This document shows, piece by piece, positions 51,232 to 60,760 of a DNA stretch of 64,000 nt. The position numbers were made by a program, and so were the translations under genes. The notes under the pieces are model-generated. The model ran no database searches and was not told where the DNA came from. It was given only the letters and a program-made list of their open reading frames with translations. Position 1 is the first letter of the stretch, and every line of letters starts with the position of its first letter. Source of the DNA: Paracoccus sp041927875 (GTDB taxonomy: Bacteria; Pseudomonadota; Alphaproteobacteria; Rhodobacterales; Rhodobacteraceae); NCBI RefSeq assembly GCF_041927875.1, contig NZ_JBHFHN010000001.1; one strand, written 5' to 3'.

Positions 51232-52572
51232 ATGAACAGTGCTTTGATCGTCCTTGCCGCCGGCCGGGGCACCCGCATGAACTCGGACCTTCCGAAGGTG
51301 ATGCACCCGCTGGCTGGGGTGCCGCTGTTTGCCCATGCGATCAGCGCCGGGCGCGTGCTGGAGCCCGAGCGCATCGTGCTGGTCGCGGGCCATGGCGCGG
51401 CACTGGTGGAAAAGGCCGCGCGCAGCCATGCCCCCGAGGCGGTGATCGCGTTGCAAACCGAACAGCTTGGCACCGGTCACGCCGTGGCCCAGGCGCTGCC
51501 CGCGCTGGAGGGGTTTCAGGGTCGGGTGATCGTGCTCTACGGCGACACCCCCTTCATCCGCCCCGAAACGCTGGAACGGCTGGCGGCGTCGGATGCCGAT
51601 GTCAGCGTTCTGGGGTTCCATGCTGCCGATCCGGGACGCTATGGCCGCCTGGTGGCCGATGGGGCCGACCTGCACCGCATCGTCGAATACAAGGACGCGA
51701 CCGAAGATGAGCGCGCCATCACCCTGTGCAATTCTGGCGTGATCGCGGCGGATGCCACCCTGCTGGCCGATCTGGTCGGCGGCCTTGGCAATGACAATGC
51801 GGCGGGCGAATATTACCTGACCGATATCGTGGCTGCCGCCCGCGCGCGCGGCCTGCGCGCCGAGGTGGTGATCTGCGACGAGGCCGAAACACTTGGCATC
51901 AACACCCGCGCCGAACTGGCCGCCGCAGAGGCCGATTTTCAGGCCCGCGCCCGCGCCGCCGCCTTTGCCGATGGCGTCACCCTGACCGCGCCCGAGACGG
52001 TGATCTTTGCGCAGGATACCGTCATTGGCCGCGATGCGGTCGTCGGCCCCTATGTCGTCTTCGGCCCCGGCGTCACCGTGGAAAGCGGCGCGGAAATCAA
52101 GGCCTTCTGCCATCTTGAAGGCTGCCACATCAGCCGCGGCGCCGATGTCGGCCCCTTCGCCCGGCTGCGCCCCGGCGCGGAACTGGCCGAAGACGTGCAT
52201 GTCGGCAATTTCGTCGAGATCAAGAATGCGATCCTGGACGAAGGTGTGAAGGTTGGCCACCTGACCTATATCGGCGATGCTGATATCGGCGCGCGCACCA
52301 ATATCGGCGCGGGCACCGTCACCTGCAATTATGATGGTGTGATGAAGCACCGCACGACGATCGGCGCGGATGCGTTCATCGGCTCGGACACCATGCTGGT
52401 CGCGCCGGTTTCGGTCGGCGCGCAGGCGATGACCGGATCAGGCTCGGTCATCACCGAGGATGTGCCGGATGGCGCCCTGGCGCTTGGCCGGGCGCGCCAG
52501 CAGACAAAGCCGGGCCTTGCGCTGCGGCTGATGGAACGGTTGCGGGCGATCAAGGCCCAGAGGAAAGGATAG
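51232..52572 (+). CDS. glmU: Bifunctional GlmU (GlcN-1-P acetyltransferase / GlcNAc-1-P uridyltransferase)
   Basis: Makes UDP-N-acetylglucosamine for peptidoglycan and LPS. The 446 residues join an N-terminal nucleotidyltransferase (VLAAGRGTRMNSDLPKVMHPLAG, LYGDTPFIRPETL) and a C-terminal left-handed beta-helix with hexapeptide repeats (NIGAGTVTCNYDGVMKHRT with the acetyltransferase His/Tyr region). The start is the ATG before NSALIVLAAG. glmS follows after three bases, giving the usual glmU-glmS operon. Confidence 0.97.
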   Translation: MNSALIVLAAGRGTRMNSDLPKVMHPLAGVPLFAHAISAGRVLEPERIVLVAGHGAALVEKAARSHAPEAVIALQTEQLGTGHAVAQALPALEGFQGRVIVLYGDTPFIRPETLERLAASDADVSVLGFHAADPGRYGRLVADGADLHRIVEYKDATEDERAITLCNSGVIAADATLLADLVGGLGNDNAAGEYYLTDIVAAARARGLRAEVVICDEAETLGINTRAELAAAEADFQARARAAAFADGVTLTAPETVIFAQDTVIGRDAVVGPYVVFGPGVTVESGAEIKAFCHLEGCHISRGADVGPFARLRPGAELAEDVHVGNFVEIKNAILDEGVKVGHLTYIGDADIGARTNIGAGTVTCNYDGVMKHRTTIGADAFIGSDTMLVAPVSVGAQAMTGSGSVITEDVPDGALALGRARQQTKPGLALRLMERLRAIKAQRKG

Positions 52573-52575
52573 ACC

Positions 52576-54387
52576 ATGTGCGGGATCGTCGGCGTTCTGG
52601 GCGAACATGAGGTCGCCCCCCTTCTGGTGGAAAGCCTGAAGCGGCTGGAATATCGCGGCTATGACAGCGCGGGCATCGCCACCGTGCAGGACGGCCACCT
52701 GGATCGCCGCCGCGCGGTCGGCAAGCTGGTGAACCTCTCCGATCTCTTGGTCCATCAGCCGCTGGCGGGCAAGTCGGGCATCGGCCATACCCGCTGGGCC
52801 ACCCATGGCGCGCCGACCACCGCCAATGCCCATCCGCATCGCACCGGCCGCGTTGCCGTGGTGCATAACGGCATCATCGAGAACTTCCGCGATCTGCGCG
52901 CCGAGATGGGGGCCGAGGGGTTGGTGGCGGAATCCGACACCGACACCGAAACCGTCGCCATGCTGACCGCGCATCACCTGGATCAGGGGATGGACCATCT
53001 GGCCGCCGTGCGCGCCACGCTGGCCCGGCTGGAGGGCGCGTTCGCGCTTTTGTTCCTGTTTGACGGCGAACCCGATCTGATGATCGCGGCGCGCAAGGGA
53101 AGCCCGCTGGCGATCGGCTGGGGCGAGGGCGAGATGTTCGTCGGTTCCGACGCTATCGCGCTTGCACCGATGACCGACCGCATCACCTATCTGGATGAGG
53201 GCGACCACGCCGTCATCACCCGCGCCGGCGCCACCATCTATGACGCCGACAACCGCCCCGCCAATCGCAGTATCGAACGCATCGAGCTGGGCCAGGCGGC
53301 GGTCGAAAAGGCCGGCTACAAGCATTTCATGGCCAAGGAAATCGCCGAGCAACCGGCGGTGATCGACGGGGCGTTGAACGCCTATCTGAAGGACGGCGCG
53401 CTTGCCCTGCCGCCGATCGACTTCACCGGCATCGACCGGCTGACGATGGTCGCCTGCGGCACCGGCTTTTACGCCTGCCTGACCGCGAAATACTGGTTCG
53501 AACAGATCGCTGGCATCCCGGTCGAGGTCGATATCGCCAGCGAGTTCCGCTATCGCGAACCGCCAGTCAGCCCGCGCACCATGGCGGTGCTGGTCAGCCA
53601 GTCGGGCGAAACCGCCGATACGCTGGCGGCGCTGCGGTTCCTGCGCGGGCGCGCCGACCGGATCGTGTCTGTCACCAATGTCGCCACCTCATCCATCGCG
53701 CGCGAGGCTGACCTTGACCTGCAAATCAAGGCCGGGGTGGAAATCAGCGTGGCCTCGACCAAGGCCTTCACCAGCCAGCTTCTGGTGCTGGCGCTGATGG
53801 CGATCCGCGCCGGGGCCGATCGCGGCACGCTGAGCACCGATCAGGTCGCCGCCCATCTGGCCGACCTGCGCCGCCTGCCCGGCCTGATGAACACCGCGCT
53901 TGCCCTGGAACCCGAGGTCGAGGCGCTGTCGGAACGCATCGCGCAATCCTCGGACGTGCTGTTCCTGGGGCGCGGCGCGATGTATGCTCTGGCGCTGGAA
54001 GGCGCGCTGAAGCTCAAGGAACTCAGCTATATCCATGCCGAGGGCTATGCCTCGGGCGAGCTGAAACACGGCCCCATCGCGCTGATCGACCGCCACCTGC
54101 CGGTGATCGTGCTGGCGCCGCGCGACCGGCTGTTCGACAAGACCGTGTCGAACATGCAAGAGGTGATGGCGCGTCACGGTCAGGTGCTGCTGGTGTCGGA
54201 TCAGGCAGGGCTTGCGGATGCCGCGGATGGCTGCTGGGCGACGCTGAAAATGCCCGCCTTCGACAGCCCCTTCGCGCCGATCCTTTATGCGGTGCCGGTG
54301 CAGCAACTGGCCTATCACACGGCCATCGCCAAGGGCACCGATGTCGATCAGCCGCGCAATCTGGCGAAATCGGTCACCGTCGAATAA
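52576..54387 (+). CDS. glmS: Glutamine-fructose-6-phosphate aminotransferase
   Basis: First step of hexosamine synthesis, turning fructose-6-phosphate and glutamine into glucosamine-6-phosphate. The 603 residues start MCGIVGVLG, with Cys2 as the glutaminase nucleophile after Met removal; the C-terminal half has two SIS domains (VLVSQSGETADTLAALRF; ISVASTKAFTSQL) and ends in KSVTVE as the family does. No glmS ribozyme is expected in alphaproteobacteria and none is seen; the 3-bp gap to glmU leaves no room for one. Confidence 0.98.
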   Translation: MCGIVGVLGEHEVAPLLVESLKRLEYRGYDSAGIATVQDGHLDRRRAVGKLVNLSDLLVHQPLAGKSGIGHTRWATHGAPTTANAHPHRTGRVAVVHNGIIENFRDLRAEMGAEGLVAESDTDTETVAMLTAHHLDQGMDHLAAVRATLARLEGAFALLFLFDGEPDLMIAARKGSPLAIGWGEGEMFVGSDAIALAPMTDRITYLDEGDHAVITRAGATIYDADNRPANRSIERIELGQAAVEKAGYKHFMAKEIAEQPAVIDGALNAYLKDGALALPPIDFTGIDRLTMVACGTGFYACLTAKYWFEQIAGIPVEVDIASEFRYREPPVSPRTMAVLVSQSGETADTLAALRFLRGRADRIVSVTNVATSSIAREADLDLQIKAGVEISVASTKAFTSQLLVLALMAIRAGADRGTLSTDQVAAHLADLRRLPGLMNTALALEPEVEALSERIAQSSDVLFLGRGAMYALALEGALKLKELSYIHAEGYASGELKHGPIALIDRHLPVIVLAPRDRLFDKTVSNMQEVMARHGQVLLVSDQAGLADAADGCWATLKMPAFDSPFAPILYAVPVQQLAYHTAIAKGTDVDQPRNLAKSVTVE

Positions 54388-54388
54388 C

Positions 54389-54441
54389 GTCTTTCGTCTT
54401 TGCGGAAATATCCCGCGGGGGTGCGGGGGCGCGAAGCCCCC
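54389..54441 (-). repeat. GC-rich hairpin plus GATATTTCCGCAAAGACGAAAG element, copy 3
   Basis: Read on the minus strand: GGGGGC-TTCG-CGCCCCC hairpin, GCACCCCCGCGG, then GATATTTCCGCAAAGACGAAAG. It is the same order as at 22517 and 35023. It lies between the convergent glmS and lipoprotein genes and is positioned as a terminator of the latter. Confidence 0.6.
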
Positions 54442-54470
54442 GTACCTTTTTCACACGTACCTTTTTCACA
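54441..54470. repeat. Exact 15-bp tandem duplication
   Basis: CGTACCTTTTTCACA occurs twice in direct succession. On the minus strand the repeat contains the TGA stop of the lipoprotein gene, so the stop context is doubled. Confidence 0.9.
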
Positions 54471-54987
54471 GCTTCCAGACCTCGATTTCCGGCAGCGCGG
54501 TCAGATTGACTCCCAGTTCGCGCATCGCCGACAGCGACACCTGCGAGCCCGCGCCCGCATCGCCCGGCATCGGGATCAGGTTCACATTCACCGCCTTGCC
54601 GGTCGCAGGATCGACGATCTTGCCCTTGCCCGCTGCCTTGACGAGCGGCGACTTGATCCAGAACCCGGCATCGGTCGGATTGCCAAGGCTGGCGATGGTG
54701 GTGCCCAGTCGGCTTTCACCGGCTGCGGGGGTCGCCGTGGCGGCGGTCGCCTCGGCGCGCTCAGTCGCACTGGCCTGGTCCAGCGCCTCGGGCGCGGCAC
54801 CACCTGCACCCAGGGTCGCGGGGCGCGCGACGGGGGCCGTCGTGGCGGCAACCGCCGGGCTGGCGGCTGCATCCGCGGTCGGTTGCTGACGCGCGGCCCA
54901 GCGGCTGTCGGCGGGGAATTGTCCCTCGGCGCAACCCGCCAGCGCCGCGCCCGCCAGCGCCAGAAGGATGAAACTGTTCTTCGTCAT
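54466..54987 (-). CDS. Hypothetical lipoprotein
   Basis: A 173-residue protein with a clear lipoprotein signal (MTKNSFILLALAGAALAGC, Cys19). Residues 25-90 are an Ala/Thr-rich low-complexity linker. The C-terminal 80 residues (SLGNPTDAGFWIKSPLVKAAGKGKIVDP...LGVNLTALPEIEVWKL) look folded and resemble conserved small lipoproteins of Rhodobacterales, with no function I can name. It would be anchored in the envelope. It is divergent from the AspT-type transporter. Confidence 0.8.
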   Translation of the reverse strand: MTKNSFILLALAGAALAGCAEGQFPADSRWAARQQPTADAAASPAVAATTAPVARPATLGAGGAAPEALDQASATERAEATAATATPAAGESRLGTTIASLGNPTDAGFWIKSPLVKAAGKGKIVDPATGKAVNVNLIPMPGDAGAGSQVSLSAMRELGVNLTALPEIEVWKL

Positions 54988-55152
54988 GGCATGTCCCCAT
55001 TGTCGCAGTCGCGCGCATGATCGCCGCAGCGGCGCGCGCTGACAAGGGGCCGCGGACAGGGGTCAGCGCGCGCCCCCTCGCATCCGCTGTCAACGGGGCG
55101 TAAAGGTTTCACTGCTAAAGCCTGCGGGACACGCCCGCCCGGAACCGATTCC

Positions 55153-56754
55153 ATGATCGACACGCTGATTGCCAACCCCTTGCTTTTGTTGTTCGTGATC
55201 GCCGCCATCGGCTATCCGCTGGGGCGCATCGGCTATCGCGGCTTTTCGCTGGGCATTGCCGCGGTGCTGTTCGTGGGCCTTGGCTTCGGCGCCCTCAGCC
55301 CCGATCTAAAAACCCCGCCGATCCTTTATGAATTCGGCCTTGTGCTGTTCGTCTATACGGTCGGCGTGGCCTCTGGCCCTGCGTTTTTCGCGGCGCTGAA
55401 AAGCGGGGGCTTGCGCGACAATGTCACCGTCGCCGGGGTCATCGGCGGGGCGGCGGCGCTGATCGCGGGGCTGGCGGCCCTGTTGGGGCTGAGCGGGCCG
55501 CAGGCGGCGGGGCTTTTGTCGGGGGCGCTGAACAACACCCCTGCCCTTGCCGCCGTGCTGGAGCGGATGAAGGCCGCCGACCTGGCCGACGCCGTGCAGG
55601 CCCAGCCGGTCGTTGCCTATTCCGTCGCCTATCCGATGGGGGTGATCGGCATGCTGGTCGCGATCACCCTGATGCGGCGGATCTGGCGCATCCCTGACGC
55701 CCAACCGCCCGAGCCGATCGGCCACCGCAGCCTGCGCGTGCGCGATCCGGCGGCGCTGCGCGACCTGCCCGACAGCCTGCGCATCGGTCGCTATCGCCAC
55801 GGCGACGGCGGAGTGCAACTGGCCGGTCTTTATGACGCGCGGGTGCGCGCCGAAATCACGGCGGGCGACATCATCAGCCTGATCGGGCCCGAGCATCTGC
55901 TGGCCCGCACCGCCGCCCTGATCGGCGATGATCTGGGCGAATCGCTGGAACTGACGCGCGACACTTTGGACATGCGGCGGATGTTCGTCAGCGCCCATGA
56001 CATTGCCGGGCGACGCCTTGGCGATCTGCCGCTGTTTGAAAAATACGGCGCCACCGTGACCCGCGTCCGGCGCGGCGATACCGATGTGCTGGCCGATGAA
56101 AACACCGTGTTGAACCTCGGCGACCGGGTGCGCGTCGTCGCGCCGCGCGACCAGATCCCAGCGCTGACCAAGCTTTTTGGCGACAGTTATCACCGCCTGT
56201 CCGAGATCGACGCGATGACCTTCAGCCTCGGGATCGCGCTGGGGCTGCTGCTGGGGCTGGTCTCGGTGCCCTTGGGCGGCGGGCAAAGCTTCCGCCTGGG
56301 TCTGGCAGGCGGGCCGCTGATCGTCGGCCTGGTCCTGGGCGCGATCGGCACGACAGGGCGGCTTAACTGGCAACTGCCCTATAACGCCAACCTGACGCTG
56401 CGCCAGATCGGCCTGATCCTTTTTCTGGCCGGGGTCGGTAGCCGCAGCGGACATGCGTTTTTCAGCACATTGGCCAGCCCCTTGGGCCTGACGCTGTTTC
56501 TGGCCGGCACATCGGTGACCGTGCTTGCCGCTGTCGCCTTGCTGATCCTGGCGCACAAGGTTCAAGGCGTGCCCTTTGCCCGCGCGACCGGGATGCTGGC
56601 GGGGCTGCAAACCCAGCCGGCAGTGCTGGGCTTTGCCAACGAAAGCCTGAAAAGCGAAGAGCCGAACCTGGGCTATGCCACGGTCTATCCGGTCGCCACC
56701 ATCGCCAAACTGATCCTGGCGCAGGTGTTGCTGGGGATCGGCGCGGGCCCGTGA
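55153..56754 (+). CDS. AspT/YidE/YbjL family transporter
   Basis: A 533-residue membrane protein with two blocks of about five spans each (1-180 and 340-533) flanking two central RCK_C/TrkA_C domains (about 190-350, e.g. LRIGRYRHGDGGVQLAGLYDARVRAEITAGDIISLIG). This is the layout of the aspartate:alanine exchanger family. The characteristic GALNNTPALAAVLE and GLQTQPAVLGFANE, one in each half, are present. The substrate is unknown. The ATG follows CGGAACCGATTCC without a good Shine-Dalgarno sequence. Confidence 0.9.
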   Translation: MIDTLIANPLLLLFVIAAIGYPLGRIGYRGFSLGIAAVLFVGLGFGALSPDLKTPPILYEFGLVLFVYTVGVASGPAFFAALKSGGLRDNVTVAGVIGGAAALIAGLAALLGLSGPQAAGLLSGALNNTPALAAVLERMKAADLADAVQAQPVVAYSVAYPMGVIGMLVAITLMRRIWRIPDAQPPEPIGHRSLRVRDPAALRDLPDSLRIGRYRHGDGGVQLAGLYDARVRAEITAGDIISLIGPEHLLARTAALIGDDLGESLELTRDTLDMRRMFVSAHDIAGRRLGDLPLFEKYGATVTRVRRGDTDVLADENTVLNLGDRVRVVAPRDQIPALTKLFGDSYHRLSEIDAMTFSLGIALGLLLGLVSVPLGGGQSFRLGLAGGPLIVGLVLGAIGTTGRLNWQLPYNANLTLRQIGLILFLAGVGSRSGHAFFSTLASPLGLTLFLAGTSVTVLAAVALLILAHKVQGVPFARATGMLAGLQTQPAVLGFANESLKSEEPNLGYATVYPVATIAKLILAQVLLGIGAGP

Positions 56755-57112
56755 TCGGGCCGCCCGCGCGTCGTCAGGAAGATGCGCGCTCAGGGTTGGT
56801 GCCGATGGGTTTTTGCACCGGCGGCCCCCCCCGCGGTCGGGGATGCGCACCGACAGTCAGTCGCGTCGGCCATATCGCCACCGACACGGGGTTGCGCCGA
56901 TCATTTCGGCACCGAAAGGCCCAAGCGTCTGGGGTCGCAGGCATCTTCGCGCCGCGCGGCACCCCTTCACCGCGCGTGTCGCCACGCGCCGCCCCGGAAC
57001 ACCGCGCGCCTGGTCTACAGCCGGGATCGGCGCCGATGCGGGCCGCAAGCGCCCCGCGCCGCTGATGGCCCCGGCCATTGCATCCCCCCCGCACGGGGCG
57101 TAATCAGGGACC
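56755..57112. other. 358-bp gap upstream of moaA
   Basis: GC-rich, no convincing frame or RNA. No Moco riboswitch-like element was recognised by eye, although this is where one would be expected for a molybdopterin gene. Confidence 0.4.
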
Positions 57113-58165
57113 ATGGAAGACGTCCCTGCCCCCGGTTTTACCGCGACCGACGCCCGGTCCCCGCTGCCGCCGCTGATCGACCCCTTTGCGCGGGCGGTCA
57201 GCTATCTGCGGGTCTCGGTCACCGATCGCTGCGATTTCCGCTGCACCTATTGCATGGCCGAACAGATGCAGTTCCTGCCGAAAAAGGATCTGCTGACCCT
57301 TGAGGAACTGGACCGGCTGTGTTCGGCCTTTGTCGGACTGGGCGTCACCAAGCTGCGTATCACCGGCGGCGAGCCGCTGGTGCGCCGCAATATCCTGAGC
57401 TTTTTCCGCGCCATGTCGCGGCATCTGGACAGCGGCGCGCTGAAGGAACTGACGCTGACCACCAACGGCAGCCAGCTTGCGCGCTTTGCCGATGACCTGT
57501 TCGCGCTTGGAATGCGGCGGGTGAATGTCTCGCTGGACACGCTGGATCCCGAAAAGTTCGCGGCGATCACCCGCTGGGGCCGCCTGCCCCAGGTGCTCGA
57601 CGGCATTCGTGCCGCCAGCCGCGCCGGGCTGCGGGTCAAGATCAACGCCGTCGCGCTGAAGGGCTTCAATGAGGATGAGCTGTTCCGCCTGACCGATTGG
57701 TGCGCCGCCGAAGGCCATGACCTGACCTTCATCGAGGTCATGCCGATGGGCGATCTGGGCGCCGAGGACCGGCTGGATCAATACTGGCCCCTGTCCGAAG
57801 TCCGCGCCCGGCTGGCCGAGCGGCTGACGCTGACCGATGTCGCAGATCGCACCGGCGGCCCGGCGCGCTATGTCCGCGTGGCCGAGACCGGGCAGCGCAT
57901 CGGCTTCATCACGCCGTTGACGCATAATTTCTGCGAAAGCTGCAACCGCGTGCGGCTGACCTGCACCGGCGAGCTGTTCATGTGCCTGGGCCAGGAGGAT
58001 GTGGCCGACCTGCGCGCCCCCTTGCGCGACAGCCGCGATGACGCTGCCCTGATCGCCGCCATCCGCGCCGCCATCGCCCGCAAACCCAAGGGCCATGATT
58101 TCGACTATTCCCGCCAGGCTGTGTCGGGCCAGATGTCGCGCCACATGAGCCATACCGGCGGTTGA
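57113..58165 (+). CDS. moaA: GTP 3',8-cyclase MoaA
   Basis: Radical-SAM enzyme of the first step of molybdenum cofactor synthesis. The 350 residues hold the SAM cluster CDFRCTYC (Cys40, 44, 47), the ITGGEPLVRRN segment, the second [4Fe-4S] ligand set in HNFCESCNRVRLTCTGELFMC, and the essential C-terminal Gly-Gly. No other Moco genes are in the window. Confidence 0.97.
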   Translation: MEDVPAPGFTATDARSPLPPLIDPFARAVSYLRVSVTDRCDFRCTYCMAEQMQFLPKKDLLTLEELDRLCSAFVGLGVTKLRITGGEPLVRRNILSFFRAMSRHLDSGALKELTLTTNGSQLARFADDLFALGMRRVNVSLDTLDPEKFAAITRWGRLPQVLDGIRAASRAGLRVKINAVALKGFNEDELFRLTDWCAAEGHDLTFIEVMPMGDLGAEDRLDQYWPLSEVRARLAERLTLTDVADRTGGPARYVRVAETGQRIGFITPLTHNFCESCNRVRLTCTGELFMCLGQEDVADLRAPLRDSRDDAALIAAIRAAIARKPKGHDFDYSRQAVSGQMSRHMSHTGG

Positions 58166-59270
58166 TCGCGCTCCGCGCCGGGGCGTTTATAGCCACCGCA
58201 AACCCGCCGGTCAGCGAACCGCAATGAATGTCCCATCGGTCAGCGGCAACGCGGATCAGGGCTGACATCGCGCCTTACCTGCCTGAGACCACAGGAGCCG
58301 GGCGTGGCGGCCGCGCCAAGCGTTCGCCGAGTATGATAGAGGTGCAAGGCCCGTGGACTTGGACCCCATGACGGCGCTTGGCTGCTGACGAAGGCTGGAC
58401 GCGACGAACCTGCGCGCGTCACGAATCCCTGCGGAGCCTGAGCGGCGGCCGCGTGGTGGCAAGTTGTTGACCATCACCACGCCCACCCCGCACCCGGTCA
58501 CCATAGCCACCAGTCGGACGGCGCGCCTTGGCAGGGCGTCCGCCGCCAACCGGCGGAGGCCGGTGAAAAGGGGCAGCATGGCTTGGCCAAGACGCCGCAG
58601 GTTTCGGCCAGATCAAGCCAAGTCGCGCCGCGGCGCTGTGCGCCAATCTGCGGGGACGGTGGTCTGATCGCGCGGCGCGTCAGCCTCGGGCCAGACGCTG
58701 CGCCAAGACCAGCGGTTCTGTTCGCGGGGAAGCTGTGGGCAGGGTTGAACGACAGTCTGATACCGTCAACCGGCAAGCGGGCCGGAGACGGCAGGAGGAT
58801 GGGTCGATAAAGGCTTGGCCATGGTCAGCGGTATCGACGACCGTCGGGCCGGCGAACGCTGGGCGCCAAAGCGTTTCGGCAGAAGGTCGCGGCCTTGCCT
58901 GATGGGTCGGACGTCAACCGGCGCGCCAGCACAAGCGATGGCAGGCGCTGATATGCTGGCCACACAGCACGGTCCAGCAAGACGGCCCCGCCCTGATCCG
59001 AGGGTCACGCCGGCCACGCGCCACAGCAGCCGTATCGCCCGGACCCGGCCTGTCGCGCGCCACCACAGGCGATGACAGTTGCTGACATGCTGGCCGCACA
59101 GCACGATCCAGCAAGACCGCCCCGCCCTGCTCCGAGTGTTGCGCCTGGCACGCGCCACCGCAGACGTATCGCCCGGCCCTTCGCGCGCCAAGACCCGTTG
59201 CCCCATGCCCCGGCGCGTGGCACAATCGCCGCGACCGGATCGTCAGAATCCGGCAGCGAATTGAGGCAAG
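58166..59270. other. 1.1-kb stretch without a recognisable gene
   Basis: Between moaA and the DivIC-like gene no frame on either strand looks coding: overlapping frames are Arg/Pro/Ala/Cys rich. It contains a tandem repeat (58921-59190). No tRNA or known RNA was recognised. Confidence 0.5.
58921..59190 (+). repeat. Tandem repeat with ~134-bp period
   Basis: The unit starting GCGCGCCAGCACAAGCGATG at 58921 recurs at 59055 as GCGCGCCACCACAGGCGATG, and a third start (GCGCGCCA) follows at 59183. Between the starts long matches persist, e.g. ATGCTGGCC, ACAGCACG, TCCAGCAAGAC, CCCCGCCCTG, GCACGCGCCAC-like and CGTATCGCCCGG. Identity is roughly four in five by eye. The reading frames of the two copies differ, so the repeat is not coding. 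Confidence 0.8.
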
Positions 59271-59576
59271 ATGCGCGCGTATTCCCCCCGTCGACTGACG
59301 CTGTTTCCGCTGATCTATGGCGGCGCCCTCGCGCTGATGGCGATCCTGTTTGCCTATGCCGCCGTGCAAGGCCAGTTCGGCATCTTGCGCCGCGTCCAGG
59401 TCGAGGCCGAGACCCAGACCTTGATCGAGGAACGCCAGGCCTTGCAGGATGAGGTGGCACGGATGGAAAACCTGACCCGCCGCCTGTCGGACGATTTTCT
59501 GGATCTGGACCTGCTGGATGAACGTGCTCGCGACATTCTGGGGCTGATGCGCGCCGATGATCTGGTGGTGCGCTAG
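59271..59576 (+). CDS. DivIC/FtsB-like septum formation initiator protein
   Basis: A 101-residue bitopic membrane protein: one span (about 13-32, FPLIYGGALALMAILFAYAA) followed by a coiled coil (VEAETQTLIEERQALQDEVARMENLTRRL), then ERARDILGLMRADDLVV. This is the layout of FtsB, which links early and late division proteins FtsQ and FtsL. In alphaproteobacteria it is typically just upstream of pdhA, as here (170 bp). Confidence 0.9.
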   Translation: MRAYSPRRLTLFPLIYGGALALMAILFAYAAVQGQFGILRRVQVEAETQTLIEERQALQDEVARMENLTRRLSDDFLDLDLLDERARDILGLMRADDLVVR

Positions 59577-59746
59577 GGCGCTTTGATCCGGTTAACGCGG
59601 CGTCAAGCCCGCGCACATGCCCGCGATACCGCTAACAAAATCGTGCGGCGCGCCGCGACGTGGCGTCATTTCGGTCTTGCCCTCGGGCCGAAATCACGAC
59701 AGTTTAACGTTGAACTATTCCTGTGCATCCAAGGGAGACGCAACTG

Positions 59747-60748
59747 ATGGCGGCACGCAAGGATCAGGATCAGGGCAAGGCCCGGTCCAATACCTCGAAA
59801 GATGAATTGCTGGGCTATTACCGCGAAATGCTGCTGATCCGGCGGTTCGAAGAGAAGGCCGGCCAGCTTTACGGCATGGGTCTGATCGGCGGTTTCTGCC
59901 ACCTCTACATCGGGCAAGAGGCTGTCGTCGTGGGCCTTGAGGCTGCGGCGGAAGAGGGCGACAAGCGCATCACCAGCTATCGCGACCACGGGCACATGCT
60001 GGCCTGCGGCATGGACCCCAAGGGCGTCATGGCCGAGCTGACCGGGCGCGAGGGGGGGCTGTCCAAGGGCAAGGGCGGCTCGATGCACATGTTTTCCAAG
60101 GAAAAGCATTTCTATGGCGGGCATGGCATCGTCGGCGCGCAAGTGCCGCTGGGCGCGGGGCTGGCCTTTGCCGACAAATATCTGGGCAATGGCCGGGTGA
60201 CGTTCACCTATTTCGGGGATGGCGCCGCCAACCAGGGCCAGGTCTATGAGACCTACAACATGGCCGAACTGTGGGATCTGCCGGTCATTTTCGTGATTGA
60301 AAACAACCAGTATGCCATGGGCACCAGCGTCAAGCGCTCGACCAAATCGACCACGCTCTATGGTCGGGGCGAGGCGTTCGGGATCCCCGGCGAACAGGTC
60401 GACGGCATGAACGTGCTGGCGGTGAAAGAGGCCGGCGAGCGCGCCGTTGCCCACTGCCGCGCGGGCAAAGGCCCCTATATCCTTGAGGTGATGACCTATC
60501 GCTATCGCGGCCATTCGATGTCGGACCCGGCGAAATACCGCACCCGCGAGGAAGTGCAGAAGATGCGCGACGAACGCGACCCGATCGAACAGGTCCGTTC
60601 CATGCTGCTGGAGGGCAAGCACGCCACCGAGGATGAGCTGAAGGCGATCGACAAGGACATCAAGGAGATCGTCAACGAGGCCGCCGAATATTCCAAGGAC
60701 AGCCCCGAGCCTGCGCTCGATGAGCTGTGGACCGACATTTACGCGTAA
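59747..60748 (+). CDS. pdhA: Pyruvate dehydrogenase E1 component, alpha subunit
   Basis: Thiamine-diphosphate-dependent decarboxylase subunit of the pyruvate dehydrogenase complex. The 333 residues include IGQEAVVVGLEAA, HGIVGAQVPLGAGLAFA and the ThDP motif starting GDGAANQGQVYET and ending IENN. The phosphorylation-loop region YRYRGHSMSDP is conserved. The start is the ATG with GGGAGAC nine bases upstream; a GTG 24 bases earlier is less likely. First gene of pdhA-pdhB-pdhC. Confidence 0.97.
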   Translation: MAARKDQDQGKARSNTSKDELLGYYREMLLIRRFEEKAGQLYGMGLIGGFCHLYIGQEAVVVGLEAAAEEGDKRITSYRDHGHMLACGMDPKGVMAELTGREGGLSKGKGGSMHMFSKEKHFYGGHGIVGAQVPLGAGLAFADKYLGNGRVTFTYFGDGAANQGQVYETYNMAELWDLPVIFVIENNQYAMGTSVKRSTKSTTLYGRGEAFGIPGEQVDGMNVLAVKEAGERAVAHCRAGKGPYILEVMTYRYRGHSMSDPAKYRTREEVQKMRDERDPIEQVRSMLLEGKHATEDELKAIDKDIKEIVNEAAEYSKDSPEPALDELWTDIYA

Positions 60749-60760
60749 GGGGGCAAAGAC

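Noticed and set aside
54388..54465. glmS ribozyme or attenuator
   Set aside because: The sequence is downstream of glmS, not upstream, and matches the dispersed hairpin element instead.
56755..57112. Possible Moco or other riboswitch before moaA
   Set aside because: No recognisable conserved core or terminator/anti-terminator pair could be drawn by eye.
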